From Desulfobulbaceae bacterium (lineage in GTDB: Bacteria > Desulfobacterota > Desulfobulbia > Desulfobulbales > Desulfurivibrionaceae), in assembly GCA_003557565.1 (NCBI GenBank), contig PWOG01000264.1, positions 1 to 7,429 on the forward strand: a stretch of DNA of 7,429 nucleotides, written 5' to 3'. Below, piece by piece: positions 1 through 7,322 of this stretch. A program made the position numbers and the translations under genes. The notes beneath the pieces were generated by a model, which was given only the letters and a program-made list of their open reading frames with translations, was not told the origin of the DNA and searched no databases. Each line of letters starts with the position of its first letter. Within the stretch, counting starts at the first letter, position 1.

Positions 1-1
1 C

Positions 2-256
2 CTTCTTGCATCCTGTTATCACGATCTGGCGGTACTGGCCACGATCACCGCCGCCGCCGGCAGTGCCGCCGACCCGGCCCCGGAGCACCGGGTCATCAAC
101 CGGGATCTGCTGCCGCTGCTCACCGACGCCGCCGCTCAACTGGACTTTCCTCATCTCGACCATTGCCGGCAACGGTTCCGTCGGGCGAAAAGCCAACTGA
201 AACGCAACTGCAGCCGGGCCATGGTCTGTGAAGTACTTTTCTTTGACCTGCTTTAG
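2..256 (+). CDS. holB: DNA polymerase III delta-prime subunit, C-terminal fragment (partial, 5' end outside window)
   Basis: An open frame enters from the left edge and ends at TAG 254-256, leaving 84 residues. Delta-prime is the clamp-loader subunit that, with delta and gamma/tau, loads the beta sliding clamp during replication. The visible part looks like the helical C-terminal collar domain: a YHDLAVLAT segment, then VINRDLLPLL, then an amphipathic helix with RRAKSQLKRNCSRAM and a hydrophobic end VCEVLFFDLL. The family typically ends with a helix carrying an N-x-N/N-x-S patch followed by a leucine-rich stretch. The ATPase and zinc domains are not in the window, so the call rests on this tail plus context: holB followed by a PSP1/RicT gene and metG is a recurrent bacterial gene order. 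A different frame over 6-200 also stays open but is proline/serine-rich with no recognisable family. Identity is likely but not proven. Confidence 0.62.
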   Translation, partial: LLASCYHDLAVLATITAAAGSAADPAPEHRVINRDLLPLLTDAAAQLDFPHLDHCRQRFRRAKSQLKRNCSRAMVCEVLFFDLL

Positions 257-316
257 TGGTATCTTGTCTGCGCCAAGCTAAAAAGTAGATGAAACAGAGT
301 TGAAATCCAGAGGTTA

Positions 317-330
317 TTGACCTTGGTCAA
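317..330. repeat. Perfect 6-bp inverted repeat around a 2-base centre, just upstream of ricT
   Basis: TTGACC (317-322) and GGTCAA (325-330) are exact inverted repeats separated by TT. The stretch lies in an AT-richer segment between holB and ricT. If ricT starts at ATG 341, the palindrome sits 10 bases before the start codon and could be an operator or a small mRNA hairpin. If translation starts at TTG 317 or TTG 323, it is coding. I cannot assign a regulator family to this site. Confidence 0.35.
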
Positions 331-340
331 CAATGATAAT

Positions 341-1396
341 ATGCCACACTCCGGCCCCCCGCCCGAACCAGCGCCGGAACCCTTACTGCCGCGCTGTTGC
401 GCCATCCGCTTCCGGCCCGGCGACCAGACGGTTACGGCCATCAGCCGGCTTGATGACCTGTGCCGGGACGAAGTGATAATGGTGCAGACCGACCACGGCC
501 TGGAGCCGGCCCTGATGGTGGGCCGGCAACCTGCCGGACTGGTCGATGCCGACCGGGCAACCGGCGAAGATGACTCGTCCCCGGCGGAACAAGATAATCA
601 GGTGAGGCGGCAGGAGAAAAATAAAGACCACGACCAGCCCCGGGTGGTCCCCACCGTGATCCGCCGGGCCAGCCGGGAGGAGCAGGAGAAATTCCTGAGC
701 CTGCAGGCCCGGGAAAAGGATGATTTTCGCCTCGCCCAGGAACTGATCAACAGGCACCGGCTGCCCATGAAGCTGATCAGGGCGGAGCGTTTTTTCAACG
801 GCGGCAAGATCATCTTTTATTTTACCGCCGAAAACCGGGTGGATTTCCGGGAACTGGTCAAGGATATGGTCCATGAGTTTCGCACCCGGGTGGAGATCCG
901 CCAGGTGGGGGTCCGCCACGAGACCAAGATGATCGGGGGCCTGGGCTGCTGCGGCCGGGAGTTGTGCTGCAGCTCTTTTATCAACCAGTTCGCCCCGGTT
1001 TCCATCAAGATGGCCAAGGAGCAGGGACTGCCGCTGAACCCCGCCAAGATCTCCGGGATCTGCAACCGGCTGCTCTGCTGCCTGACCTACGAGTTTGAAA
1101 CCTACAAGAAGATCCGTCGGCAGATGCCCAAGCAGGGCAAAACCGTGAGCCTGGACGGCCAGCTCTTCAAGGTGTTGAAATTGAATATCCTGGAGGAAAA
1201 TATCGAGGTGTGCAACCTCGATGAACCCGAGCGCGTTATCGTCTGGCAGGCCAGCGAATGGCAGCGCTGCGAGCCGGCCGGGGGCAGCGGCAAGCCCGCC
1301 CAGGAGCAGGCGCCGGCCGAAAAAGGGCCAGAGAGCAAAAAAGGTGAGCAGACCCGCCGCGGCCCTGCCCGGAACCGGTCGCACCACAAAAAGTAA
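341..1396 (+). CDS. ricT: PSP1-domain protein, RicT/YaaT type (Fe-S-associated RNA-processing factor)
   Basis: From ATG 341 this gives 351 residues. Residues about 18-70 form the first PSP1 strands (AIRFRPGD...IMVQTDHGLEPALMVGR). A charged low-complexity insert covers about 72-100. The conserved core follows: MKLIRAE (143-149), IIFYFTAENRVDFRELVK, VEIRQVGVRHETK, then the cysteine motifs GLGCCGRELCC (C203, C204, C209, C210) and CNRLLCC (C241, C246, C247). In Bacillus, RicT acts with RicA and RicF in a complex carrying [4Fe-4S] clusters that supports RNase Y-dependent mRNA maturation; whether that applies here is unknown. The last ~42 residues are a K/R/P/E-rich, probably disordered tail. Start choice: the frame opens at TTG 317, and TTG 323 lies 9 bases after AGAGG (309-313). 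However, 317-340 is far more AT-rich than the gene and contains a palindrome, so I prefer ATG 341 despite its poor Shine-Dalgarno. The family call is firm; the start is not. Confidence 0.9.
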   Translation: MPHSGPPPEPAPEPLLPRCCAIRFRPGDQTVTAISRLDDLCRDEVIMVQTDHGLEPALMVGRQPAGLVDADRATGEDDSSPAEQDNQVRRQEKNKDHDQPRVVPTVIRRASREEQEKFLSLQAREKDDFRLAQELINRHRLPMKLIRAERFFNGGKIIFYFTAENRVDFRELVKDMVHEFRTRVEIRQVGVRHETKMIGGLGCCGRELCCSSFINQFAPVSIKMAKEQGLPLNPAKISGICNRLLCCLTYEFETYKKIRRQMPKQGKTVSLDGQLFKVLKLNILEENIEVCNLDEPERVIVWQASEWQRCEPAGGSGKPAQEQAPAEKGPESKKGEQTRRGPARNRSHHKK

Positions 1397-1419
1397 CTGC
1401 CCAAAAATTGGACTTGAAC

Positions 1420-2949
1420 ATGACCCTTTATCTGACCACCCCGATTTTTTACGTCAACGCCCAGCCCCATCTCGGTCACGCCTACACGGCGGTGGTGGCG
1501 GATGCCGTCTGCCGTTTCGCCCGGCTCGAAGGCCGGGAGGTCTTCTTCCAGACCGGCACCGACGAGCACGGCGACAAGATAGCCCAGGCGGCGGCCACCG
1601 CCGGCACCGACGTCCGGGACTATGTCGACCGGGTCAGCGCCATGTTTCGGGACGCCTGGCCGCCACTGCTGGTGGAGCCCGACAATTTCATCCGCACCAC
1701 CGATCCGGAACACGTGAAGGTGGTGCAGCGGATCCTGCAGCAGGTTTACGACCGGGGGGACATCTACTTCAGCGACTATGCCGGGCTGTACTGCAAGGGC
1801 TGTGAGCGTTTCCTGACCGAAAAGGAACTGGTGGACGGCAAATGCCCCGATCACCTCACCGCCCCGGAAAAGGTGGCCGAGCAGAATTACTTTTTTGCCA
1901 TGAGCCGCTACCAGCAATGGCTCATCGACCACATCAAGGCCAATCCGGATTTCATCACCCCCGAGCGCTACCGCAACGAGGTGCTCGCCTTTTTAAGCGA
2001 GCCCCTGGATGATCTCTGCATTTCCCGGCCCACCAGCCGCCTGACCTGGGGAGTCCCCCTGCCTTTTGACCAGCGTTTTGTCACCTATGTCTGGTTTGAC
2101 GCCCTGATCAACTATATCAGCGGCATCGGCTACCCCGACGGAGCGGATTTCGCCCGGCTCTGGGCCGGGGCCGAGCACCTGATCGCCAAGGACATCCTGA
2201 AGCCCCATGCCATCTTCTGGCCCACCATGCTCAGGGCCATGGGCCTGGAGCCCTATCGTCGGCTGCATGTGCATGGCTACTGGAGTATCAACGATGCCAA
2301 GATGTCCAAGAGCATGGGTAACGTAATCCGACCCGAGGACATGGTGGCCGAATTCGGCGCCGACAGTATTCGCTACTTCCTCCTGCGGGAGATGTCCTTT
2401 GGTCTCGACTCTTCCTATTCGGAGGATGCGGTGCTGGCCCGGCGCAACTCCGACCTGGCCAACGACCTGGGCAATCTGTTCAGCCGCAGCCTGACCATGG
2501 TCAAGAACTTCGCCGACTCCCGGGTGCCCGAGCCGGGAGCTCTGAACGACGAGGACCGGGCCCTGCGTGACGCCAGCCTGGCGATGATGGATGAATACCG
2601 GACCCACATGCGGGACTGGGCCTTCCGCCAGGCCCTGGAGGCGATCTGGGAAGTGATCGGCCAGGCCAACCGTTATATTGTCGGCAACGCTCCCTGGGAG
2701 CTGGCCAAGGAACCGGACCAGGCCGAGCGCCTGGCCACGGTACTGGGCACCCTGCTGGAAACCCTGCGCTGCATCACCTGTGTGCTGCACCCCATCATGC
2801 CGGCGGCGGCGGGCAAAATGTCCCTGGCCCTGGGGCTGGAACCGGGGAGGCGGCTGGATGAGCAGCGCCGATGGAATTTGCTGCCGCCCGGTGGGACCAT
2901 CACCCTGGGGGAAAACCTTTTTCCCCGAATTAAACGTAAAAAGCAGTAA
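1420..2949 (+). CDS. metG: Methionyl-tRNA synthetase
   Basis: Cytoplasmic class I synthetase that charges tRNA-Met, including initiator tRNA, with methionine; 509 residues from ATG 1420. The Rossmann core opens with TPIFYVNAQPHLGHAYT, where HLGH (17-20) is the HIGH signature. KMSKS is intact at 294-298 within DAKMSKSMGN. A connective zinc knuckle has C125-x2-C128-x13-C142-x2-H145, the single-zinc CCCH arrangement known from the Thermus-type enzyme. WGVPLPFD and VTYVWFDALINYI are typical active-site-domain segments. The C-terminal helical anticodon-binding domain runs from about 345 to 490 and includes NAPWELAK. The protein ends there, so it lacks the Trbp111-like tRNA-binding/dimerisation domain found fused in some MetRS; this short form is common. 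An in-frame TTG at 1408 would add four residues, but ATG 1420 places the conserved N-terminal strand directly at the start. The gap to ricT is 23 bases with only a weak GGA ribosome site, so co-transcription is likely. Confidence 0.97.
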   Translation: MTLYLTTPIFYVNAQPHLGHAYTAVVADAVCRFARLEGREVFFQTGTDEHGDKIAQAAATAGTDVRDYVDRVSAMFRDAWPPLLVEPDNFIRTTDPEHVKVVQRILQQVYDRGDIYFSDYAGLYCKGCERFLTEKELVDGKCPDHLTAPEKVAEQNYFFAMSRYQQWLIDHIKANPDFITPERYRNEVLAFLSEPLDDLCISRPTSRLTWGVPLPFDQRFVTYVWFDALINYISGIGYPDGADFARLWAGAEHLIAKDILKPHAIFWPTMLRAMGLEPYRRLHVHGYWSINDAKMSKSMGNVIRPEDMVAEFGADSIRYFLLREMSFGLDSSYSEDAVLARRNSDLANDLGNLFSRSLTMVKNFADSRVPEPGALNDEDRALRDASLAMMDEYRTHMRDWAFRQALEAIWEVIGQANRYIVGNAPWELAKEPDQAERLATVLGTLLETLRCITCVLHPIMPAAAGKMSLALGLEPGRRLDEQRRWNLLPPGGTITLGENLFPRIKRKKQ

Positions 2950-2967
2950 CCTGAGCGGAGGCCCTTG

Positions 2968-3264
2968 ATGTTTATTGTCAGCAACTTTCTGGACGCCCTG
3001 GCCGGGGTGATCAACATCGTCTTCAGCGTCTATATATGGGTGATTCTCGGCCGGGTGATAATTTCCTGGGTAGACGCCGATCAGTACAACCCCATCGTTC
3101 GTTTTCTCTACGAAATCACCGAGCCGCCCTTGCGGATCATCCGCCGTTACCTGCCGGTGATGGGGGGATTTGATTTCGCCCCCCTGGCCCTGATTCTGGC
3201 GATTATTTTTCTCCAGAGCTTTTTGGTGCCCAGCCTGCAAGAACTGGCCCGGGTTTTTGGGTAA
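2968..3264 (+). CDS. YggT/YlmG-family integral membrane protein
   Basis: Small membrane protein of 98 residues with two hydrophobic segments (about 8-33 and 70-90) and a short charged loop between them. Family features are clear: GRVIISWVD (28-36) at the end of the first helix, NP (41-42), ITEPPLRIIRRYLP (50-63), then GGFDFAPL (66-73) leading into the second helix. YggT/YlmG proteins occur in bacteria and in chloroplasts, where homologues affect nucleoid distribution; their biochemical role is not settled. In Gram-positives ylmG lies in the division cluster near sepF and divIVA, and here the next gene is a DivIVA-domain protein, which supports an envelope/division association. ATG 2968 has a strong GGAGG (2957-2961) six bases upstream, so it is preferred over the adjacent TTG 2965. 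The gene follows metG by 18 bases and may belong to the same transcript. Confidence 0.92.
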   Translation: MFIVSNFLDALAGVINIVFSVYIWVILGRVIISWVDADQYNPIVRFLYEITEPPLRIIRRYLPVMGGFDFAPLALILAIIFLQSFLVPSLQELARVFG

Positions 3265-3354
3265 AAGTTGATATTTTCTCCTGCCTCACCCCTTTTTGGG
3301 TCGTGGAATTAAAAGGTTATTGTTCTTGCCTGGCGGTTACAGTAAAATCAACGA

Positions 3355-3360
3355 TATAAT
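3355..3360 (+). promoter_or_regulatory. Candidate -10 box (TATAAT) for the divIVA-DUF167-mutS unit
   Basis: A perfect TATAAT lies in the 164-base gap between the yggT-like and divIVA-like genes, about 70 bases before the DivIVA start codon. No convincing -35 hexamer is found at 16-18 bases spacing (TGGCGG/GGCGGT only), and TTGCCT at 3326-3331 is too far away at 23 bases. A promoter here would separate the downstream three genes from the metG block. The leader also holds a small inverted repeat, AATCAG (3372-3377) and CTGATT (3385-3390), around a 7-base loop. I see no U-tailed terminator after the yggT-like gene, so read-through from upstream is also possible. Confidence 0.35.
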
Positions 3361-3428
3361 CCGTCCTGGTAAATCAGGGTCTTGCTGATTCCGGCGAACG
3401 GTTACCAATTCTCAAGGGAGTTCATGCC

Positions 3429-4289
3429 ATGCTCTACCATCAGGACATTCAAAATCAGCAGTTCAACGTTCGCTTCCGAGGGTTTGACACCGAGGAGGTG
3501 GACGAGTTCCTGGAACAGGCTGCGGCCACGGTGCAGAAACTCACCGAGGAAAACAGGGAGCTCAAAGAGCAGCTGGAAGCCGCCCATCAGCAGGTGGCGG
3601 AGCTCAAGGAGCAGGAAAAATCCACCCTTGGCGCCATCGTCTCGGCCCAGAGTGTCGCCCAGGAAATGAAGGAAAAGGCCCAGGATGAGGCCCGCGAGGT
3701 GGTGGCCAAAGCCCGGGAAGAGGCCAACCGACTGAAGGAAAACGCCAGCGCGGAAATTCTGGCGCTGGAACGGGAAGTGGACCGGCTGCAGGGAATCAAA
3801 ACCCGGGTCCGCGATGAGATACGCCAGGTTCTGGAGAGCTACCTGACCCGGCTGGACGCCGACCATGATGAATCTTCCACCGGGGCCCCTCGTTCTAAAG
3901 GCAGGACCGATTCCGGGGCGGAGGCCGGACTGGGCGCCGGCGTGGCGGCCACCGCGACGGACGATGAACTGTTTCAGAGCATTGAATTGTCCGACGACCT
4001 GTTGCCGCCCATGGAAGACCTCAGCGCCCTGGCCAGGGGTCCGGCTCCGTCGGCGGATCTATTCAACCCCGGCCAGCCGGCGGAGGGAAGTGCCGCCGCC
4101 AGTTCCTTCGAGTCCACCACCGCAAATGATGGCGACGATACCTTGCCCGACCTTGAAGACGACCTGATTTTCAACCTGGAAGACCCACTGGACGACGAAC
4201 ATGAGTTAACCCTGGAAAGCGACGAACTGGACCAGGAACTGTTGATCGATTTCGACGACGAGCCGGATCAGGAACAGAAACAGTCGTGA
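3429..4289 (+). CDS. DivIVA-domain coiled-coil protein with long acidic C-terminal tail
   Basis: 286 residues. The N-terminal DivIVA domain (about 1-60) is recognisable from the pattern IQNQQFNVRFRGFDTEEVDEFL, close to the family's F-x(n)-RGYD-x2-EVDxFL signature; this part binds curved membrane in characterised homologues. It continues as a long heptad-like coiled coil to about residue 140, rich in E, K, A, Q and L. After Y138 the protein changes into a tail of about 145 residues that is Gly/Ala/Pro-rich and then extremely acidic: 23 of the last 51 residues are D or E, interleaved with L/F (for example DDLIFNLEDPLDDEHEL). The tail is probably disordered. AAGGGAG (3414-3420) lies 8 bases before ATG 3429, fixing the start; an out-of-frame ATG at 3424 is too close to it. 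The likely role is polar/septal scaffolding in growth or division, by family and by the adjacent YggT gene. The exact function in this lineage is unknown. Confidence 0.85.
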   Translation: MLYHQDIQNQQFNVRFRGFDTEEVDEFLEQAAATVQKLTEENRELKEQLEAAHQQVAELKEQEKSTLGAIVSAQSVAQEMKEKAQDEAREVVAKAREEANRLKENASAEILALEREVDRLQGIKTRVRDEIRQVLESYLTRLDADHDESSTGAPRSKGRTDSGAEAGLGAGVAATATDDELFQSIELSDDLLPPMEDLSALARGPAPSADLFNPGQPAEGSAAASSFESTTANDGDDTLPDLEDDLIFNLEDPLDDEHELTLESDELDQELLIDFDDEPDQEQKQS

Positions 4290-4627
4290 ACTGGTTGCGC
4301 TCCCTGGACGACGACCGGGCGGTGCAGATCAAAGTCAGGGCCCAGCCCGGGGCCAAACACACCGCCATCCGGGGTGAACACGGCGACGCCCTGAAAATCG
4401 CGGTGGCGGCGCCGCCGGTGGACGGCAAGGCCAATGCCGCCCTGCTCAGCTTTCTGGCCCGCGCCTGCGGCCTGCCCAAAATCGCCGTCTCCCTGACCAG
4501 GGGTGACACCGGCCGCGACAAGCTTTTTCGCCTGGAGGGCATCAGCCCCGAGCAGGCCCGCATGGCCCTGCTCGACGCCACCTCCGGTCCTGGCAAACAG
4601 ACACCACCTGCCGCGGATAATAAATGA
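4286..4627 (+). CDS. DUF167 (UPF0235/YggU-like) family protein
   Basis: 113 residues from a GTG start whose last two bases lie within the TGA of the DivIVA-domain gene (GTGA, 4286-4289), so translation is probably coupled. The family pattern is present: VQIKVRAQPGAK (13-24) as the first strand, LKIAVAAPPVDGKANAAL (36-53) with the conserved PPVDGKAN core, then a helix, then VSLTRGDTGRDK (68-79), matching the G-x2-S/G-R-x-K motif. This small alpha/beta fold is widespread and its molecular function is not established. The C-terminal ~16 residues (GPGKQTPPAADNK region) are low-complexity. The gene sits between a division scaffold and mutS, overlapping both neighbours by four bases. No alternative ATG fits the conserved N-terminus. 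Confidence 0.88.
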   Translation: MNWLRSLDDDRAVQIKVRAQPGAKHTAIRGEHGDALKIAVAAPPVDGKANAALLSFLARACGLPKIAVSLTRGDTGRDKLFRLEGISPEQARMALLDATSGPGKQTPPAADNK

Positions 4628-7266
4628 AACTCACCCCCATGCTCCAGCAGTACCTGGAGATCAAGAACCAACACCCGGAAACCATTCTCTTCTACCGAAT
4701 GGGCGACTTCTACGAGATGTTCTTCGATGACGCCGTGGAGGCCGCCAAAATCCTCGGCATCACTCTGACCTCCCGGGGCAACAAAGGAGATGAGGAAAGA
4801 ATTCCCATGTGCGGGGTGCCCTACCACTCCGCTTCCTCCTACCTGGCGCGGCTGATCAAGGCCGGGAAACGGGTGGCGATCTGCGAGCAGATGGAGGACC
4901 CCGCCCCGTCCAAGGGACTGGTCCGCCGTGAAGTGGTGCGGGTAGTCAGTCCCGGCCTGATTCTGGAAGATCAGCTGCTGGAGGATAAGGAAAACCTGTT
5001 TTTGGCCGCCATTGCCCGGCACGACAAACTGCTTGGCCTGAGCCTGCTGGATCTGTCCACCGGCGAATTTGCCGCCGGGGAGTTTACCGGCCAGGAGCAG
5101 CTGCTTGACGAACTGTGCCGGATCAACCCTTCGGAAATCCTGCTGCCCGCCCAGCCCGAGGAATCCGGCAACCCCGGCCGGGGTGAGGCCGTCTCGCCCC
5201 TTGCCGAAACCGACCTGGCCGCCCGGCTGCCCCGTTGCTGCCTGACTTTCCGGCCGGCCGAGGAATTCCAAGCCGCCCGGGGTCGTGAACTGCTCCTGGA
5301 ACACTTCCGGACCGTCAATCTGGCCGGCTTTGGCTGTGAGCATTTCCAGGCCGGCCTGGGGGCCGCCGGGGCCCTGCTGAGTTATCTGCAGCAGACCCAG
5401 AAGAGTGAGTTGAGCCACCTGGAGAAACTGCGGCCCATCGAACATGAAAATGTCCTGCTGCTGGATGAATCCTCCCGGCGCAACCTGGAGCTCAACACCA
5501 CCATCAGCGACGGCCGCCGCGAGGGTTCCCTGCTGGACACCCTGGACCTGACACGCACCCCCATGGGGGCCCGGCAGTTGAAAAAGAGCCTGCTTTCCCC
5601 TTTAAAAGACGTCCAGGCCATCAACCGGCGGCTGGACGCGGTGGAATCGCTGCTCCTCGACCCGGAGCTGAGCCGCCGGCTGGATACCGCCCTGGCCACG
5701 GTCTACGATCTGGAAAGACTCAACAGCCGGGCCGTGCTGGGCCGGGCCAATGCCCGTGATCTGGCCGCCCTGGGGACATCCCTGGCCCAGCTGCCGCCCA
5801 TCAAGGAGCTTCTGTCCGACTGCTCCGGACTGCTGGGGGAGCTGGGCCGGGAGATCGACGACCTGGCGGAGCTGCACCAGTTGCTGACCACCGCCATCCG
5901 CGATGACGCCCCGGTGAGCCTGCGCGAGGGCAACCTGATCCGCCCCGGCTTCAATGCCGAACTCGACGAACTCGCCTCCATCCAGCGCGACGGCAAGGAA
6001 CTCATCGCCGGCCTGGAGGCCCGGGAGCGCGAGCGGACCGGAATCGGCAATCTTAAGGTGGGGTACAACAGGGTTTTCGGCTACTACCTGGAGGTCAGCC
6101 GGGGCAAGCTCGCCGAGGTCCCCGACGACTTCATCCGCAAGCAGACCCTGGTCAACGCCGAGCGCTTCATCACCCCGGAACTCAAGGAGTTTGAAAGCAA
6201 GGTCAGCGGCGCCGAAGAAAGGCGTCTGGAGCTGGAGTACCGGCTGTTCTGTGAAATCCGCGACCGGGTGGCGGCGGCCGGCTCCCGGATTTTGCAGAGC
6301 GCCGCCTGCCTGGCCCTGATCGACATGCTGGCGGCCCTGGCCCGCTGTGCCGCACAGTTCCGTTACACCCGACCGGAGGTCAACAATGATCCCCAAATCG
6401 TCATCGCCGAGGGCCGCCACCCGGTGATCGAACGCAGCCTGCCGCCCGGCCGCTTTGTACCCAACGATATTCACCTGGACCAGGGAGACAAAGAGGTGAT
6501 GATCATAACCGGCCCCAACATGGCCGGCAAGTCCACCGTTCTGCGCCAGAGTGCCCTGATCGTGCTGATGGCCCAGATGGGTAGCTTCGTGCCGGCGGAG
6601 CGTGCCACCATCGGGGTGGTGGACCGGATCTTTACCCGGGTGGGGGCCATGGACGATCTGCGCCGGGGCCAGTCCACCTTCATGGTGGAGATGAGCGAGA
6701 CCGCCAACATCCTTAACAACGCCACCCCCCAAAGCCTGGTGATCCTGGATGAAATCGGCCGCGGGACCTCCACCTTCGACGGCCTGGCCATCGCCTGGGC
6801 GGTGGCCGAGTCCCTGGTACACAAGGATGGATTGGGGGTCAAGACCATGTTCGCCACCCATTACCACGAACTGACCGAACTGGCGGCCACCGAGGACCGG
6901 GTTCACAATTTTCATATCGCGGTGCGGGAGTGGAACGACTCCATAGTTTTTCTGCACAAACTGCTGCCCGGCGGCGTCAGCCGCAGCTACGGGATCCAGG
7001 TGGCGGCCCTGGCCGGAGTACCGCCGCCGGTGGTTGCCAGGGCCAAGGAATTATTGCATAATATCGAACAGGGGGAATTCACCCGTCAGGGTCAGCCCCG
7101 GATTGCCGGGGCCGGAGCGGATGAACCAGGCACTGCCCACCCCAGCCAGTTGCGTTTGTTTAGCGAGGATGATCCGCTGCGCCGGCGACTGGCGGAGGTT
7201 ACCCCGGACAATCTGGCCCCCCTGGACGCCTTGAAAATCCTGTATGAATTGAAGCAAATGTCGTGA
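4624..7266 (+). CDS. mutS: DNA mismatch repair protein MutS
   Basis: 880 residues, full length for MutS1. MutS recognises base mismatches and small loops as a clamp-like dimer and recruits MutL. The mismatch-reading motif GDFYEMF has F29 and E31, equivalent to E. coli F36/E38. The connector and core domains follow, including a lever/clamp region near REGNLIRPGF (about 434-443) and NLKVGYNRVFGYYLEV. The ABC-type ATPase has Walker A GPNMAGKST (630-638), the Q-loop/signature region DDLRRGQSTFMVEMSE, Walker B LVILDE with D709-E710 followed by IGRGTS, and the switch histidine in ATHYHEL (H746). The C-terminus carries QLRLF (842-846), matching the QLxLF beta-clamp-binding consensus. Start ATG 4624 overlaps the DUF167 stop (ATGA), with only a weak GGA (4615-4617) ribosome site, which fits coupled translation. 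All catalytic motifs are intact. Confidence 0.98.
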   Translation: MKLTPMLQQYLEIKNQHPETILFYRMGDFYEMFFDDAVEAAKILGITLTSRGNKGDEERIPMCGVPYHSASSYLARLIKAGKRVAICEQMEDPAPSKGLVRREVVRVVSPGLILEDQLLEDKENLFLAAIARHDKLLGLSLLDLSTGEFAAGEFTGQEQLLDELCRINPSEILLPAQPEESGNPGRGEAVSPLAETDLAARLPRCCLTFRPAEEFQAARGRELLLEHFRTVNLAGFGCEHFQAGLGAAGALLSYLQQTQKSELSHLEKLRPIEHENVLLLDESSRRNLELNTTISDGRREGSLLDTLDLTRTPMGARQLKKSLLSPLKDVQAINRRLDAVESLLLDPELSRRLDTALATVYDLERLNSRAVLGRANARDLAALGTSLAQLPPIKELLSDCSGLLGELGREIDDLAELHQLLTTAIRDDAPVSLREGNLIRPGFNAELDELASIQRDGKELIAGLEARERERTGIGNLKVGYNRVFGYYLEVSRGKLAEVPDDFIRKQTLVNAERFITPELKEFESKVSGAEERRLELEYRLFCEIRDRVAAAGSRILQSAACLALIDMLAALARCAAQFRYTRPEVNNDPQIVIAEGRHPVIERSLPPGRFVPNDIHLDQGDKEVMIITGPNMAGKSTVLRQSALIVLMAQMGSFVPAERATIGVVDRIFTRVGAMDDLRRGQSTFMVEMSETANILNNATPQSLVILDEIGRGTSTFDGLAIAWAVAESLVHKDGLGVKTMFATHYHELTELAATEDRVHNFHIAVREWNDSIVFLHKLLPGGVSRSYGIQVAALAGVPPPVVARAKELLHNIEQGEFTRQGQPRIAGAGADEPGTAHPSQLRLFSEDDPLRRRLAEVTPDNLAPLDALKILYELKQMS

Positions 7267-7322
7267 ACCTCCAAAGGGGTCAAATGCCATGAGCATCAGC
7301 CGCCAGTCCATAGCCTCCCGGG

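Noticed and set aside
6..200. A 64-codon open frame in a different register from the holB fragment
   Set aside because: It is rich in Pro/Ser/Arg with no recognisable pattern, while the frame ending at 254-256 gives a delta-prime-like helical C-terminus.
383..1387. Long open frame on the - strand (334 codons) antisense to ricT
   Set aside because: It is Leu/Gly/Ala/His/Asp-rich with no recognisable family and lies opposite a gene with conserved motifs. Such shadows are expected in GC-rich coding DNA.
1408..1419. TTG 1408 as the metG start
   Set aside because: It adds only MDLN before the conserved MTLYLTTPIFYVNAQPHLGH N-terminus; ATG 1420 starts directly at the first strand and is the better codon.
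1993..3240. Long - strand open frame (415 codons) antisense to metG and the yggT-like gene
   Set aside because: It spans two well-supported genes and the gap between them, and the translation is Gly/Gln/His/Val-rich without any domain pattern.
3288..3301. ACCC/GGGT inverted repeat after the yggT-like gene as a terminator
   Set aside because: The stem has only four base pairs, the T-run is in the loop rather than after the stem, and the following bases are GTGG.
4171..5445. Long - strand open frame (424 codons) antisense to the end of the DivIVA-type gene, DUF167 and the start of mutS
   Set aside because: It is opposite three conserved overlapping genes; its composition is typical of an antisense shadow and it has no motifs.
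5602..6957. Long - strand open frame (451 codons) antisense to mutS
   Set aside because: It mirrors the codon bias of mutS and gives a Gly/Gln/His/Asp/Val-rich translation with no family resemblance.
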